A stretch of 64,000 bases of DNA, from positions 96,175,740 through 96,239,739 of the forward strand of contig OW804095.1 of the NCBI GenBank assembly GCA_942159475.1, in the 5' to 3' direction. Positions 26,379 to 40,100 of this stretch are shown here, in pieces. A program made the translations under genes and the position numbers. The notes beneath the pieces were generated by a model. It did no database searches and was not told the DNA's origin. It saw nothing but the letters and a program-made list of their open reading frames with translations. Origin of the DNA: Sthenelais limicola (lineage: Eukaryota > Annelida > Polychaeta > Phyllodocida > Sigalionidae). Positions within the stretch are counted from its first letter, which is position 1. Each line of letters begins with the position of its first letter.

Positions 26379-26531
26379 CCAGTGTAACCCTGGCCGGGGT
26401 AGCTTCTCGGTTGATCCAGAAGGAGACCCAGGAGATGATGACGATAAGGTAACACGGTAGGTAGATCTGCAGGAGGTAGTAGCCAATCTCCCGCTTCAGA
26501 AAGAACTCGCAATGGAGGATATTCCTCATCC
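26379..26531 (-). CDS. Same receptor gene, M1 and start of M2 exon (153 bp)
   Basis: Residues 150-200. After the end of loop C comes the pre-M1 motif [10 protein letters not shown] (159-168), then M1 (about 166-189, with P175 and the SWVSFWIN ending common to GABA-A and glycine channels), then [10 protein letters not shown], the entry to the M2 pore helix. P195-A196-R197 (positions -2', -1' and 0') is the established signature of anion selectivity. Acceptor TTGGTTGCAG, donor GTGAGT, length 153 bases and phases 1/1 all match the family. The exon lies 112 bp from a (TA)n run at 26237-26266 in the following intron. Confidence 0.96.
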
Positions 26532-29500
26532 CTGCAACCAACACCAAATGTCATGTCGTAAAAGCTTGTAAAGATCCCACATGTAATGCCGCTTTACGGC
26601 AACACCTACACCCCATCGATATAGTGTGATCCCAAGAAATCGCCTTCGTGGTTACAGGCACATGAGGGGAAATAAAATGGTCGTATTAAAGCCTTTCCCA
26701 CGACGGTTGGACGGTTTCAAATCTGTTTAATGTTATACGAAATTATCTTGGACGAGCCATCACAACTTTTGTAGGACTATTGCCTAGATAAAGAGGTATT
26801 TCCTTAAGGTGACTAAAGAATTTGTATATATGTTATATGATGGTTTTTAAGACTTCTATATTCCATTCAACATGCTAGACCCAATACAATCCCAGCCTTT
26901 GGGTGGAATATATCTTAAATGCAAATGCTATCTTAAATCCTAAATGCAAGAACAGTCATCTTAACATTATTGGTCATCTATTCCATGTAAAGAGAAGCTA
27001 AGAGAGTGTAGAGTTGAACGGATTGATAGTTTGAAAATCGCTCAGACTTGTCATATGAAAGTTATAACAAAATCAAAGTATATCAAATTAATTGATAGTT
27101 CTTAAAAAGATTAAATCAATTAAATGCTAAGGATAGTTTGAAAAGTATTCAAGTTTTATAATGAAAACCTATAGAATTTAATTGCCCTAAACTAATATAT
27201 ATAATATGCATTTTCCAATCAAAATGACCACTGGAAAATGCCAAAGTTAAAAGTGCAACATCGTTATCATGAAATATCAACCTATTTTATGAAGAAATAA
27301 TGTGTGTAAAAGTGCATGAAAACCTGTGAACAATGACATGCAGTGTGTAATTTATTCAGTCGGTTGTCAAAGTGGTAAGTGCAAACAGCGTCGGGTGGGG
27401 CAAAACAATTAGGCTTTAAACTTGGCATTCTCTATGAAAAGATAATTTGGTTACAATACAGCTTCTGTGACAGTTCGCGTTCTAATTGATCTTGGGGCTT
27501 TGTCATAAGGGGGTAGGGGTATTACACGATTACGAAGGATTGTGGTCAGATGTGAAGAGATCAGTATTGTGTATGATCCTGCTAGCCCACTATAGGCGAT
27601 ATGTTATCATAGCATCTGAAACACACACCCTCCCCAAATTGAAAATTAGCCACGGTATGAGTGACAGTCGTAATTGGAAAAATGACTAAGAAAGAAGGGA
27701 TACAAATCTGTCGAGTGATATTCATCGTGTCGCATGAACTATCAGAGTAGACCCGTCTGGAGAATAACAAAGATGTCTATTTGACACCACAGTGACTGGT
27801 GTATCTTATAACCTGTCAAATTTAATGTAAGTGTTTCAGATCATCTTGGGGACTTGGAGATGTGTCCTAGACGATGTTACACAGCCACAGCTATGGTAGA
27901 GAAAATCAGGTTGGAGTGCATCTCACAACAATTATGGGATTTTATATAGGATCTGACCAACTCAATTGTTTATTTGTGATGAAGAAAAGTTGCACTTGAG
28001 ATTTCTTCCTAATTATGGAGTGTAATATTTGATTTAACATGCCAATCATGCCAAAAAGTGTAATGATAGTTCTTATTTATATTCATTCGAAACTTTCACG
28101 GTAATAATTTAAATGGTGTAATTCTGATGTAGCATCAATTTCAAATAAGTTTCTTTTATCATGAGCCAAGAAAAATATATCTGTTTGCAGAGTTTAACCA
28201 TCTTGATCGTATCGCGGGACCTCTTACGTTCAGACTCTGTCACATAGATTCGGAAAAGAAAGATACCACAAATGAATATCCATATAACACGTAAATCAGG
28301 GCTCCTTAGAGTTTGATCGAGTTGTTTGGGTAATATAATGAATAGAAGAGATCTTAAGAAGACTAATCTATGAAGAAGTAGAATCAGAAAATCATATATT
28401 CTCGGTCTCACTATCACCTAACCCTATAACGTCCTTATAGAATTATAGGCTGGTTATTACATAACCAAGACAACGCTTGCCTAAGACATTCAGTTAGACT
28501 CAAGATGTGAGTATTCTGAATAGTCTAACTTGCTCATTAAATCGTGTTATCAAAATGCGCGGCAAACTGTAACAATACGGTAAAAGTTGGTATTACATGG
28601 GCAGGAATTCAGCTACAGATAAACGTCACATGTAGAAATAATTACGATATGAATTTAGACATTGTTTAGTTTTAATCAATGTTTAAGGAAATTTCTAATT
28701 GAATACAGGATTGTGAGAATATGTTCAGATAAAAAATGTGTATCCGTCACCTGGTTCTGCCCAAGTTATACGCTCAAGATGGACATGTTCTTCATCTAAA
28801 CAACAGTCAATTTTACAAATTGTTATTCAATTAAATCAACATGGGAAAACAAAGCATAGCGATCCATGGTGGAGTCTATCCTTGACATTATAAAATGTAT
28901 TCAACAGATAGTCTTGGTAGACAAGGTTAATAATTGATTTAAGATAATTCCTTTCCCCAATATCAAACGAAAGAAACGTAACTGAATGACAGAAGACAAA
29001 ATGGTTGTCTCAAAGACTAAAACAAAATTAAGCATAAACCCCTCTACTTACTTGATTAAGAGAAACAAGCAAACATTTTGCCATCTGGATGCCCTTTAAC
29101 TTTGATGTTATCCCCCAAAGTTTAGCATCTGAAAACCCTTTTAGGATTAGAAGGCTATGTCCATAGCAGAGAATATGAACAATATATTTTAAGTTTCCAC
29201 ATCTAAAAGAAACACTTTAGTCCTTTAGGCAAAATGTTTAACTAGATCTCTTTATTTGCTAATTTGACTCCACCAAGCGATCATGCTCACTCCGGGGCTA
29301 ACCCTACCTTTTCCAGGGCCTGTCGGTTGGACTAAAATAAAAAGTACACCACGACCTTACTATTTAGGTCACAAACTAAAAGAATTCAATATTTAATTCG
29401 GCAGCTTTTGCTGCTATATATAGCAAGCACTGAACACAATCACAACAACAACAAAAATGTCATTTGTTAAAACGTAAGGCCGAAATTATGGCATAGGCTA

Positions 29501-29918
29501 AACAAAAGATTAAGATTCATGATAAATGTATATTTGCATGTCTGTGACATCATGTGAAGGTTATATGATATTTTCCATATTGTATGAGATTGTTAAAATG
29601 ACGTTTTGAATGGCAGGTTTTAATAGGTTATCAAGTTGCATATAAATGTGATATTTTATGTTACTGATATCTGTCATCAGCAGTAAACTCATTAGGGAAA
29701 AACATTTAGAAGACTGAAAAATGTCAAAAATAAAGTAAAAAAAGGGGTAAAAAGTCTTTCCATGCTATGATGATAATCAGTATTGAAAGCTTCAAATCGG
29801 ATCTGGCCATAAAATGTCCTCGTTGAAGGATTGTGCAAAACCACGCATGGACAATTTCCATAATTCCCTAAGACCAAATGGAGATAACTCCCCGAAAAAG
29901 ATTCATTCGCTGCCTTAC
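26532..29918 (-). other. Intron between the loop B/C and M1 exons (3.4 kb)
   Basis: Donor GTAAGG, acceptor CAG. A+T-rich; I see no exon or clear repeat in it. Confidence 0.8.
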
Positions 29919-30056
29919 CGTGATTGGCGCTCATTGTTTTGTTTCCATGTAATATCTTAACGAGTGTGAACTGTGACATGGTGATGTCCTTGTATTTCTT
30001 GACAGGATCCTTTTTGTCGGCCCATTGAAGTTTGATATCATCTGTGGTGTAACCAT
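29919..30056 (-). CDS. Same receptor gene, loop B and loop C exon (138 bp)
   Basis: Starts in the middle of the codon for Y104 and continues GYTTDDIKLQW (105-115), the loop B region; this stretch resembles GABA-A beta subunits more than GRD. It then covers the strand leading into loop C, ending at NKTMSANH (142-149) with a second sequon, N142-K-T. The borders are clean: a T-rich tract and CAG upstream, GTAAGG downstream. The length of 138 bases and phases 1/1 are those of the matching exon in vertebrate receptors. Loop C as split between this exon and the next has no aromatic residue, which is unusual for an agonist-binding subunit. No cysteine is present in this half of loop C, so the second disulfide of glycine receptors cannot form. 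Confidence 0.95.
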
Positions 30057-31092
30057 CTGAAAAAAGCCCCACGTAAAAATGACACGCTGACAAGGAGACT
30101 CCAAAAAGTGAGTTTAATATCGAAATATAGATAATAACTGTCTAATGCATTATGGTATAAATATGTGCCTAGTGCGAAACTGCTCTTCTATCGAGGTAAT
30201 TGCAGTTAGTGAAAGTAGTATGAGAGTCATTAATAAATGACACATAACCATGACAGGTTAAGGGAAAAAGATTAACCTATTTTCCACGACAACGGTGACA
30301 AGATGCATGATTGTTTTAGAACATGAGGTATGGGAAGTACAGTGTTAGTTATTCATAATGGCATTGGAAACACTAACCAGACCAGGGATTGTGTATGTTT
30401 TTGAATGTCATCCCAGTTATTTGGCCTGATTCATACTTTCATAATATAGGGTGAAACAATACGTATACATTTTGTCACTCACGCTTGAGCAATTGAGAGA
30501 GATGCAGGCTTTTATTAACAAATACATAAGATCGATATTTGTGGAGTGATTATAGGAGCTACACCTTTAGAGAAAATCAGAATTTCATGTTTTAAAATAC
30601 AGAAATACTTCAACACATTCCCGGGTCTCTCGATACAAAAGCGATTTTCGACCTACCTCGCTATATAATTATATTGTTTTCAATGTTCTAATTAAGCCCT
30701 AAATGCAATACCCTCATCGTGAGAATCATATTCGAATATTGTATAGTGGATCGATTCTTTTATATTAATTATTGTTACATTATGTGTTGAATATAATTGA
30801 TTGATTGATTGAAAAACCTGTTATTGCAATTTCCATTGTCGAAGAAGATCTCCAACTATTTGGGAGGTTTCCATTCGCCTTTGGTCATTACTTTACATTT
30901 TCCTGAGGTAGAGTAATACTATCATCTCAGTCATAGACTGCCGATGATTCTCTACATGTATACAGTGAGAGAATAATAAAACTACGGCGTATGTAACATG
31001 GTGCAGTTAATCTAACCAGAAGGTTCACTTGAAGAATTAAATTATACATTATGGTTCACTGTTTTTTTGCGAGACAGTTCTATTGTGTATAA

Positions 31093-32660
31093 AGGGCCTT
31101 GTCCACCAATGCCGGGCCCACACATTCAAGAACTCACAATTCGTTCGAATTGGGGTCTCACGACAATTCGTGGACGAATGCTTAACAAAATTGGCCAATT
31201 TGTACGAATTTGTGTTAGTTTTTCGTGGCCCACACATTCCCGAATTGTCTTACGAATTGTCTTAGCACTTTTCTTAAGGAATTACGATTTTGTGGACTCA
31301 TTTTCCTGTGACACATCATATGTATGAACAAAAATAAATGTCGGGGATGTACAGAAGGGGTGCGATTCCCCTGGATCGCTTGTACATATATGTGCTCATG
31401 GCTTGCTCTTGCTTAGCTTATTTATAGTGTGCATTTCGTTTGCTCTTCATCCGCTTTTATATTTAGCGCAATAGAAGCGCAGGGCGATTCTACTGGTTCG
31501 CTTGTTTCCTTATGAAATCAATGGTAAATCACTTGGTGCGCTCTTATTGCGCTCTTGGACCGCTACTAAAAGACGTGGAAAGAGCGCCATATATATAGTT
31601 GCGCTCAAATCATACACGTCAGATATTAGCGTAACGTCCTGCGTTCTTCTAAAGAAGCGCAAATAGCAGTTTTTAAGAGTGTATAGAAAGCGCAATAACC
31701 GATTCTATTAGACCGCTCTGGTTTTGCTCAAACTTTGCTTGTTAAATCCTTGGGGGAAAAAAAGAGCGGGCCATGAGCAGAGCGAGCCAGTGGAATCGCA
31801 GCCTTACAGACTTCCAAAGTTATCTGCCTCTCAAAATTACTAACATTTTTTGTCAAATCGTAAAATCTCTTAAAACTTTCGGATATATCCAATTGTTTTA
31901 AGGGCCTTAAGAATTGTCTTAGAGTGGTCTACAAAAAAAATATTTGTCTTAATATAACATAAGAATCTCTATAGTAATAAAATAAGGGTTTTGAGCCTTA
32001 AACTGCTATCTTCTCTGAAACCGCTGGCCAGATCTCCATTATATTTCACATGCACATTGCCAAAAATGGTGCCGAGCCATTCCACTATGTTTCATTAACA
32101 AATTAGGGTTGGAGTTAGAAATGGGTTTACATCGAGCACCCCCATCCAGGGCCCCCAGCGCTGCCTGAAAACAAACCTATCAGTGCCCCTACACCAGGTT
32201 TCTGGGTCACCCAAAGCATGACGTCATGGACAGGTACCATGGCAAGTCATTGCTTCACTATGGGACGGGAGTTGATATATTTCACCATATTTCCACCAAA
32301 AGGAACTCAGGAAATGTCCATTGTGGGGGCAGGGGGAGAGGCAATGGGAGGCAAAAAAACATCTTAACAGGGTTCCATTTGAGGTATATGGGTCGAATTG
32401 TGTTAAGGACCCATGATTGATCATACAAATTGGAGTTCTCTTCATAAGAAAGCCCACACATTTCCAAACTCAAATAAGTTGCTTAAGAATGAGTTTGAAT
32501 TCATAGGACTTAAGGCCCAATTCGGCCCAATTCGGCTCTGAGTTTGTGAATGTGTGGGCCCGGCTTAAGCCGATTCTCATGCGATTCTCACAGAATTTAG
32601 TACAAAAGAGTCCTCTGCGGCGCAAAATCACATGAGAATCGGCTTGGTGGACTATGCCCT
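31093..32660. mobile_element. Inverted-repeat DNA transposon, non-autonomous, probably PIF/Harbinger-like
   Basis: The left end reads AGGGCCTTGTCCACCAATGC and the complement of the right end reads AGGGCATAGTCCACCAAGCC. Both ends are flanked by TAA (31090-31092 and 32661-32663), and a TWA target duplication is usual for PIF/Harbinger. A second inverted pair lies further in (CGGGCCCACACATTC, near 31113 and 32550-32565). The right arm has its own palindrome at about 32570-32645. No transposase is visible. The element is interrupted by a smaller one at 31356-31804. Confidence 0.7.
31356..31804. mobile_element. Second, nested MITE
   Basis: The left end reads AGGGGTGCGATTCCCCTGG and the complement of the right end AGGCTGCGATTCCACTGG, both followed by TCGCT. 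It is flanked by TACAGA at 31350-31355 and 31805-31810. Sub-terminal copies of the GCGATTCnACTGGnTCGCT theme recur inside. There is no coding sequence. The multiple sub-terminal repeats suggest a hAT-type element, but hAT duplications are 8 bp and only 6 bp match here. Confidence 0.65.
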
Positions 32661-34029
32661 TAATACACTCAACCACTGCAGAGCCTTGGTGTCATCCTTA
32701 TTCAATATCTGATAGATAGATTTCAATGACACATGTCTTATATCAGTTAGTTAAGTAAGAATGCTGTATTCTTCGTTTGAATATCTACGTAATTCCTTCG
32801 GCGTTCTCTTGAGATTTACTTTACACATTAAACTTGAGCAGATCACTTTTATCAATGATAACAATGCAATGTATACGTTATGTAGAACAAGACACGAGTC
32901 CCTCTAGACTTCTATATAATTCAACTTATACATCTATGTTCATTGATCTCTGACAGAAATCCGATATCAATATATTTAAGTACCAACTTTGGAAATATAG
33001 GCTTTTTGGAGATGTGATGTATACCAAACGGTGCAAAATAGCCTCCTGGTAAACATACTTGTACATACATGGACTTCCAAATTCAAATATAAAATACGTG
33101 ATATAGTTGCTCTCATACACCATACTCCATTTTTACAGTGGATTTTAATCGGGAGTTCCGTCTGGCAGTTCGATCGAATTTGTACCCAAGGCCAATATAT
33201 CCATATTCAAAACCACAAATAAAAATGGTTCTGTATTCTGAATTAGAACTATGGTCGAATGATGACAGGACTCGGGGATAGAATGCAAAATAAATTCCAT
33301 ATGTTACTGTAAAGCACCCGACACTTTTCAAAGATTTTCTTTGGATCCTTTCCCACCCTTCACCTCCATTCTCGTAAGAGTATTGTCCCTGGCATAAGGC
33401 GGTGGGTTTATTGTTTTGACATGCAGTAAACAGTGTCTTAACATGAGAGCATATCATACCAAATGTCCTCCTATGTAAACAGCCGACTATAGCGTGGACA
33501 TTAGCACCGAGGCCCTGGCATTTTTATCCTTCCCAGTCACGGCACAGTGGCAATGTCAGGTGTTGACGACAACTAGTCAATGCTTTATTATTCCACCTAG
33601 AACCCTTTAGAAGGTTTACCTTTCCTAGTTCAACCCTTTCCTTCACCTTTTTCGATTTATTTGGCAGGGTATCGTACCCCCAGGTTTGAAGGCCCTGGAG
33701 AAATTGTCCCCTCAGGATATGTACGCCATTTCCCTTGACCCAGTGGGAGTCAGCCATTCCTGTCGCCCGTTAAATATGAATTGAAGGCCATATGCTGGCC
33801 AACACTCATCAATGCTGCAAATGGCTGAGTCTGCAGGATATCACCGCTTGTAAACACCCAGTGGTAAAGGGATGCTTTCCCTGGGCAATGTTCAAATTTC
33901 AAAATGCGATTTCGCTCATATACTAATAATCCGCCCATGCAGCGTCTCCTCCCTCAACAATCATATCTGGGATAGAAATTCCCCAAGCTCATAACTAATT
34001 CCTGAAAGGCACAGAAAGCATATACTTAC

Positions 34030-34112
34030 AACTTCCTATGTACATCGGACATTTTTGCGAATCCAACGGGTATTTGTGTAAATACATAGGACACGATGAC
34101 TTTATGGTCAAC
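34030..34112 (-). CDS. Same receptor gene, Cys-loop exon (83 bp)
   Basis: Encodes the Cys-loop itself: C83 and C97 are separated by exactly 13 residues (CPMYLHKYPLDSQKC), the disulfide signature of the superfamily. This loop contacts the membrane domain and couples agonist binding to gating. The acceptor is TTTTTACATTGCAG and the donor is GTAAGTATA. The length of exactly 83 bases and the phases (2 in, 1 out) match the equivalent exon of vertebrate GABA-A and glycine receptor genes, so exon and frame are secure although it is too short to stand out as an open frame. The usual FPMD inside the loop is YPLD here. It joins the previous exon across a 26.1-kb intron and the next across about 4.0 kb. 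Confidence 0.95.
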
Positions 34113-37100
34113 CTGCAATGTAAAAATGCATAAAAGCTATGATAAGGCAGGAACTGAACCAGAGAGTTATTCAGTCATCACCAAATAATTACATGGGTTG
34201 GTCGCCATAGGTATCTCATTACTGTCCGAGCCTGTCAGTAAAGAAAAATGGCATCTCTCTAGGTGGGTAATATAACGCTTCATCGGTGCACCAATCTATG
34301 ACATACCGGTATAGAATTTCGTACTGGCCCATAAGGTGTGACAGCTACTGCCACAATCTAAGATGCTTACAAGCAAAAACTAGCCACCCCCATGAAGGGA
34401 AACACAGGAGCGTAGGAGAGGTTCAATGCCCAGGAGTTTAAATAAAGCAAAGGAAGAACGTAAATTTATGCTTTTTACAATAGATCTATGGAAATGTTTC
34501 ACGGAGGAACCTACTTGTCAGTCCATCGTTATCAGCGATATTTTAAACAATGACACATAACTGTTATTTTCAAATTTACTCATTTTGTTTCCAACTTCAT
34601 CCCCTTATTTTCCCCAACATTCCACCCCAGATTTACTAAGACAGATTCAGCAGGTAATTCAGCAGATTTTGACCATGGAGAATACCAAACAGAATACGAC
34701 AGTCCATGTATCTTACCCTTCATGAACAGTTCTAATAGTGGTATTAACTTCATAACGCACCAAACTTCCTTATTGAGTTACTCATTCCAAAATCCCTTAA
34801 CCTATCCTAACCTAAACTTAAGCCGAGTGGATTTGTAACAGGGTCAAACGAACAAAAGGTCCATTTTCCTCTCGTGAAGAATGCATCATTTAAAGCTTGT
34901 TTGGATTGGCAACAGGTTCTTGGGAAGCACCCCACCAGAAAGGCTTCACAGTTAAGTGCATCCCTGCTGAGGGGCACCGGGCATTCCATAGAAATTGTCC
35001 TCCAGGATTTTGTTTAGTTGCTGGGTAGTTTCCTCTCGGTTGAGCATGGTGGCACCAGTTGTTCCATGCAAATGCATGGACTGACACAATCCGGTGAGAG
35101 AGGCGCCCAAGTGGACAACGGCTGGGGTTGCGCTGGCACATACTCCTTTTCATAGATAATTCAAAAAGGTCCTTCAACACGTACACCGATAAACATTTCC
35201 ATGCATAGTTCCTTTTCCGCCAAAAGCAAATGAATGATTTAGAAAGTGATGAAAAATTGGAATCGATCTTATCGATAATAAACGAGACATACCAGAGACA
35301 CTTTGCGTCATCGCATGTTTTTTCCTTCGCTTATATATGCATGACTCTGAGAAAGAACAAGATGGACTAGGTATCAAAAGTGTGACAGGCCATGGGCGAA
35401 TCTCTGTGATAAGAATCACTGCGCCTTTCAAGGGCATACATGCGAAAGTAACGCCATTCGTACCATCGAAAACTACAAAAGGTCAATGCGAAGTGGCCTG
35501 ATAGGCGACTGGGAAATAGGAAGCAATGTTCTTTTATGAGGGACTTGACGAAATCAAAAGCTTTTTGCCCATGTATAAAGGAGGTATTAGTTGCCAGATA
35601 GCGTGCTAAGTGCTCATATCAGTCAGGGTGTGGGCCTTTCCCTACATCTTACCACATTCATTCATGACTGTGACAATCAAATTTTCTTGAGCAATTAAAT
35701 TAAAGGACATTGATCCGAGGGACATCTCACACAAACTGTGATGTTGGGTATATTGATGTAACATGTTATAAGTGATGTGCACGAATCCTCTCGCGTTGGA
35801 GAGGCAGACACTAAGAACAATATTTAGTATAGGCAATGAAAACATCATAAAACATCCAACGATATATTCGATAAAGTTGTATAACAATTTCAGTACAAAA
35901 ACAATCAAGTGTAATCATGTCATATCAATTTATACGATTGATATACTTCAATAGTTCCCAAGTAGAACTTATCATATGGATTGCGAGTGTTGTATTAGAA
36001 CTGCAGATTCATCAGCTGAGAAATTGATACGCAACCTTTTCAGTTTATTGTCCAGGTTATCAATCGAACACATCATAATAATTATGTTTGCAAGTATACA
36101 TACTCCAATGTAGGACTCGAGGTAGGTAAAATAAATGAGCTAAAGGCCACCTCTCTTAATGATTCAGAATGCTACAGTACCGCTTCCTAAGCCCTCAAGT
36201 ATCCTCGCGTGATACGTTTACAAGTTAACTCCTGGTGTTTTGCCTCTGTATGTCTTTTTAGTTTATGTATAACCTATCTTTCAAGATGAAATATAAGAAT
36301 GTTGAGGGGAGAGATGCCTACATAGCTAAACGTTGTTAAACCATGGCTGTTATAACTGACACACTATTTTAACGTCAGGGTACTTCAAACGGATGGCATA
36401 CTATTAATATAGTTCAAGACATGTGTACACGATATATTTAATGAATTTACAATTTACTATGACGACAGGAAATTAGTGGGAATTATAGATTCTTTTCGGT
36501 TAATGAGAGGTCATTGATGGTTTAAGTCTTCCTTAATCATGCCTTAAGACGTTGTGGGGATATAGGGTTTCGCATTAGGTTTGGGGATAAGGTGTGAGCA
36601 TGAATTAGAACAGGCGAACTAAACTCTCTTAATGTCGGTCAGACCCATGACTCCTTGACATGAGTGAAGATTATTTAACTTTTCTAAATGGCATAGCCAA
36701 TATGGAGACCGATCTGCTGGGACCAATTAGGCAATGTCCCAACTTGATGTCCTCATGGGATCGCATGTCACCAGTTCCATCTTAAATAACGGTACCTGGT
36801 TGTGTGGCCTTTACTTCAGCGGGCCCCTCTCGGAGTCTTCGTTGAGGGAAGCAAGGACTAAGCGAACGAGTACCTGTCACTCGCTCTCCCTCCATGTTCA
36901 TCCCCCCGAGAGAGGGAGGGCATGGCAAGGTACCAGCGCATGTATGTGCAGACAATACTAATTGGCATCTCTTCTGGGTGGTCAACCTGCTTGGATGTCC
37001 CTCGCAATCTGGTTGCCGATGCAAGAGAGTAAGCTGACAAACCAGGTTAATTCTCCCAACAGTTTAGTCCGCAGCTGCGGCCCTTCTTCCAGGGATTAGG

Positions 37101-40100
37101 CAAGGCCTGAAATAACAATTCTGCTCCTGCTTTGTGATATGCATGCCTGGCCATAGCAAGACCTACAACTTAGTGGGATGACTGTAACTTGTTATTGAAG
37201 GAGTTGCTTAATTATGCCTATCTGAGGGTCCGGCAAGACTGCCAAGCGATATGTCTTGTTCGACGGAGATGTACTGTGCACAACTCGTTACAAAAGTTCC
37301 TCCCTGGCGGTGGATATCAAGCTGAGACAAACTTGCAAAACTATTCAGGACCACTACTAGGCCCCAGTTGTTTCTCAAGCGGCTCCGATGAGAATATTAG
37401 TACTTCGAAAGTATTTCTTATATATGACTAATTGTGCAGGTGCTTTATGTCTCTGGACCCAGTTGCGAGACAGAACACTCAGCCTAACAAACATAGAAAC
37501 CCACGTCCATATTTACACATCCATTAAACATAAAATCATAATACATTTATAAACGCTTCTATAAATAAGGGAGATGCTAATGATAAACGCACTGTGCCCG
37601 TGCAGTGTCCCAGATACATCGATTCCCATTTGTATTCTTGATTGGGTTATTGATATCATGCATCCAAATAATTACCAGGGCATACCGTATTAGGAGACAT
37701 CCCTCAATGGGAAGAGAATTGGGAAACTAGCAAACTGAATCATCGAGCATTTATTAATTAGGACATATTCTTATAGATATGATTACATACATGCACAAAA
37801 TACGATTAACATCTGTACCAATCTCTTAATATCCTTAGCTTCCTGACTTCATAATGGTATTCAGAAACACTTTCCCATTACAGAAAAAACAGCTTTTCCC
37901 AGTTGGTGAATAACCATAATGAGTTGTATATGATTTCTGTTCGTTTGCCAGGCAGAAAGAAGCCTTTGACAAGCATCGATATGTTTACTTGACATAATTC
38001 CCAAGAAGTACTACTCGGGCTTTGTATAAAAGTAGATCCTTTGATTCCAGACTGTGCGCCTATAACTTTGCTACCCATTCGGGTCCCAAGAGCCTAATTA
38101 ACTTTCGCTCATTAATCTGCTTCCAGTTGCAGAGGGGCTAATGCATTCGCTCTTTTTTACTGCACTTCTTTCCACATTGGGCCTAATGACCTGATGGTTG
38201 GATGGATGAATTGGCTAAGAAGCCAGGTAACTATGGATGATTTGGCACGGCTTTTGGCCCCACCTAGAATTGGACAGCCTTAGAAATGCCACCAGGGCAT
38301 GGGAAATGTAGGATACCCCGTGATTCGTTTAGTGGCCTTGCCTTTAAGAGCTTCGTCAGGTCCATTTAATTATGGTCTTAACTAAGCTTGCCATCAGAAG
38401 GGCTTTCACCGTCACGAGGTCCATCCTCGGCGTACATGTTTTTCAAGTTAAAAGAAAGCCATCTTCCAGAAAGTTTTCATCTCGTTTGTTACTTATATGA
38501 AGTATCAAAGCCTATTATATTTTAGCCTTTATTCTAGGCCTATTTGATTAATCGAAAAATGAGAGAGGATTTGGAATTATATTTTGAGGCAGGGCGTCAC
38601 GTCGGCAACAACAGTTTTTTAACTAAGAATTATGCAATTCATCAGAGTTATTATGAGAATATTGATGTATTAGTGGCCAAATATCTCTGTTTGAGGAATT
38701 TCTATTAGTTCCGCCAGTCACCATCGCATGTTTTAATCTTAACATCGTTGACATAATTATGATTAGTGATAGGGATGATGTCAGAATACATTCCCCACAA
38801 AGGTCAACTTCATTTCACTTTGAGTCTTACATTTAAGTAAAAAGGTGAAATCGTTTAGAAATAGCTCCTGATCGGGGTTTCCAAGGCGGAAAAGGACCAC
38901 AGTCGGCAAGCAGAACAAGCAAATGGTCGAATTACTGCCGGTAATTACCTGGGGAAGAAAAGGCATAAAAACAAATATGGAAGCTTATCGGCGCGAACAG
39001 CAGGTCGGAGCAGTAATGTGGCTCCCTCTAACCACCAATTCCAGCTTCCTAACATCGGGGTGGATACTGAAGCTAAATCGCTGCATTCAATACAAACTAG
39101 TTCCACGAAGATGAAAGTAATCAATTTCAAGAACTATATTAGTATAGACAGGCTGATACGATTTTTCGATAGTGTCTTCGTTGGCGGCATGTATTACTTC
39201 CCAGTGGGACAGCAATACATTGGTGGCTTTATTTGACCTGCTAGTCATTTTTTTATATACGCTTTCTGCTACTGTGAGTTAGGCTTGCGATTAGGCTTAC
39301 CCGAATCGAATCATACACGCGTGTATAGTATGCGATTGCGCTTTGTTACGTGACCTAAATAACGCAATCTTGTTGGAAAAGGCTTGACTCCACTGATGTG
39401 TTTTCCCTCTGCGGTCGCTGTGGTTGCATTATGCAGGGCATTCTCATTCCGAACAAATGGAGCTGGTCAGAGAAGATTCTTTATAGGTTGTACAACATAG
39501 GTTCTTTATAATAATTGATATATGATAATAAACATAAAACCACATATTAGCCGCAATAGAGTGCTGACTTGGCCGCTCGGAAAGAAAAACTCAACTTACT
39601 ACCTTTGTTACAATAGGGAGGCTAAGTACTTCACGGCAGCGATCTTTTAGGCGCACCACTGCACCAGTTTGTTGACGCATTGTTGACATGTAGTGTGAAA
39701 CTCCCATAGGCTTAGCACTGTGGACATAACTATTGCCCGGTCTTTCATCATTTCATCATTCTTTCCACGACCAGGTAGGCCTATCCATCTATAGCACCAA
39801 AACCTTCAACTATAACCACCAGGGCCTTTCATATGGAGATTTTGTTTTATTTCCGGTCAACACATCAGTCAGTATAAATGCGCGCCTCAATAACGTTATT
39901 TCACTCAAAGCCGCCATGACACTTATATCCCCTATAGATCATGATATGAATATGCCAAATGCTGGAAAATGTAATAAATAATCAAATAGCACTCTGTTTG
40001 GACATTGTGTCTTGATCGATTCCAAACAAATCACTGTCGCACCATTTGGTATAAGTATTGTTGCTAAAAAAACATGTATTCGGTAAACCATAAAAATGAT

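Larger units (their letters stand above)
30057..34029 (-). other. Intron between the Cys-loop and loop B/C exons (4.0 kb)
   Basis: Donor GTAAGTATA, acceptor CAG. Its middle is filled by the nested transposons at 31093-32660; the rest shows nothing I can name. Confidence 0.85.

Noticed and set aside
26066..26486. Open frames with IYIYIY runs
   Set aside because: Translation of the (TA)n microsatellite and of out-of-frame exon sequence.
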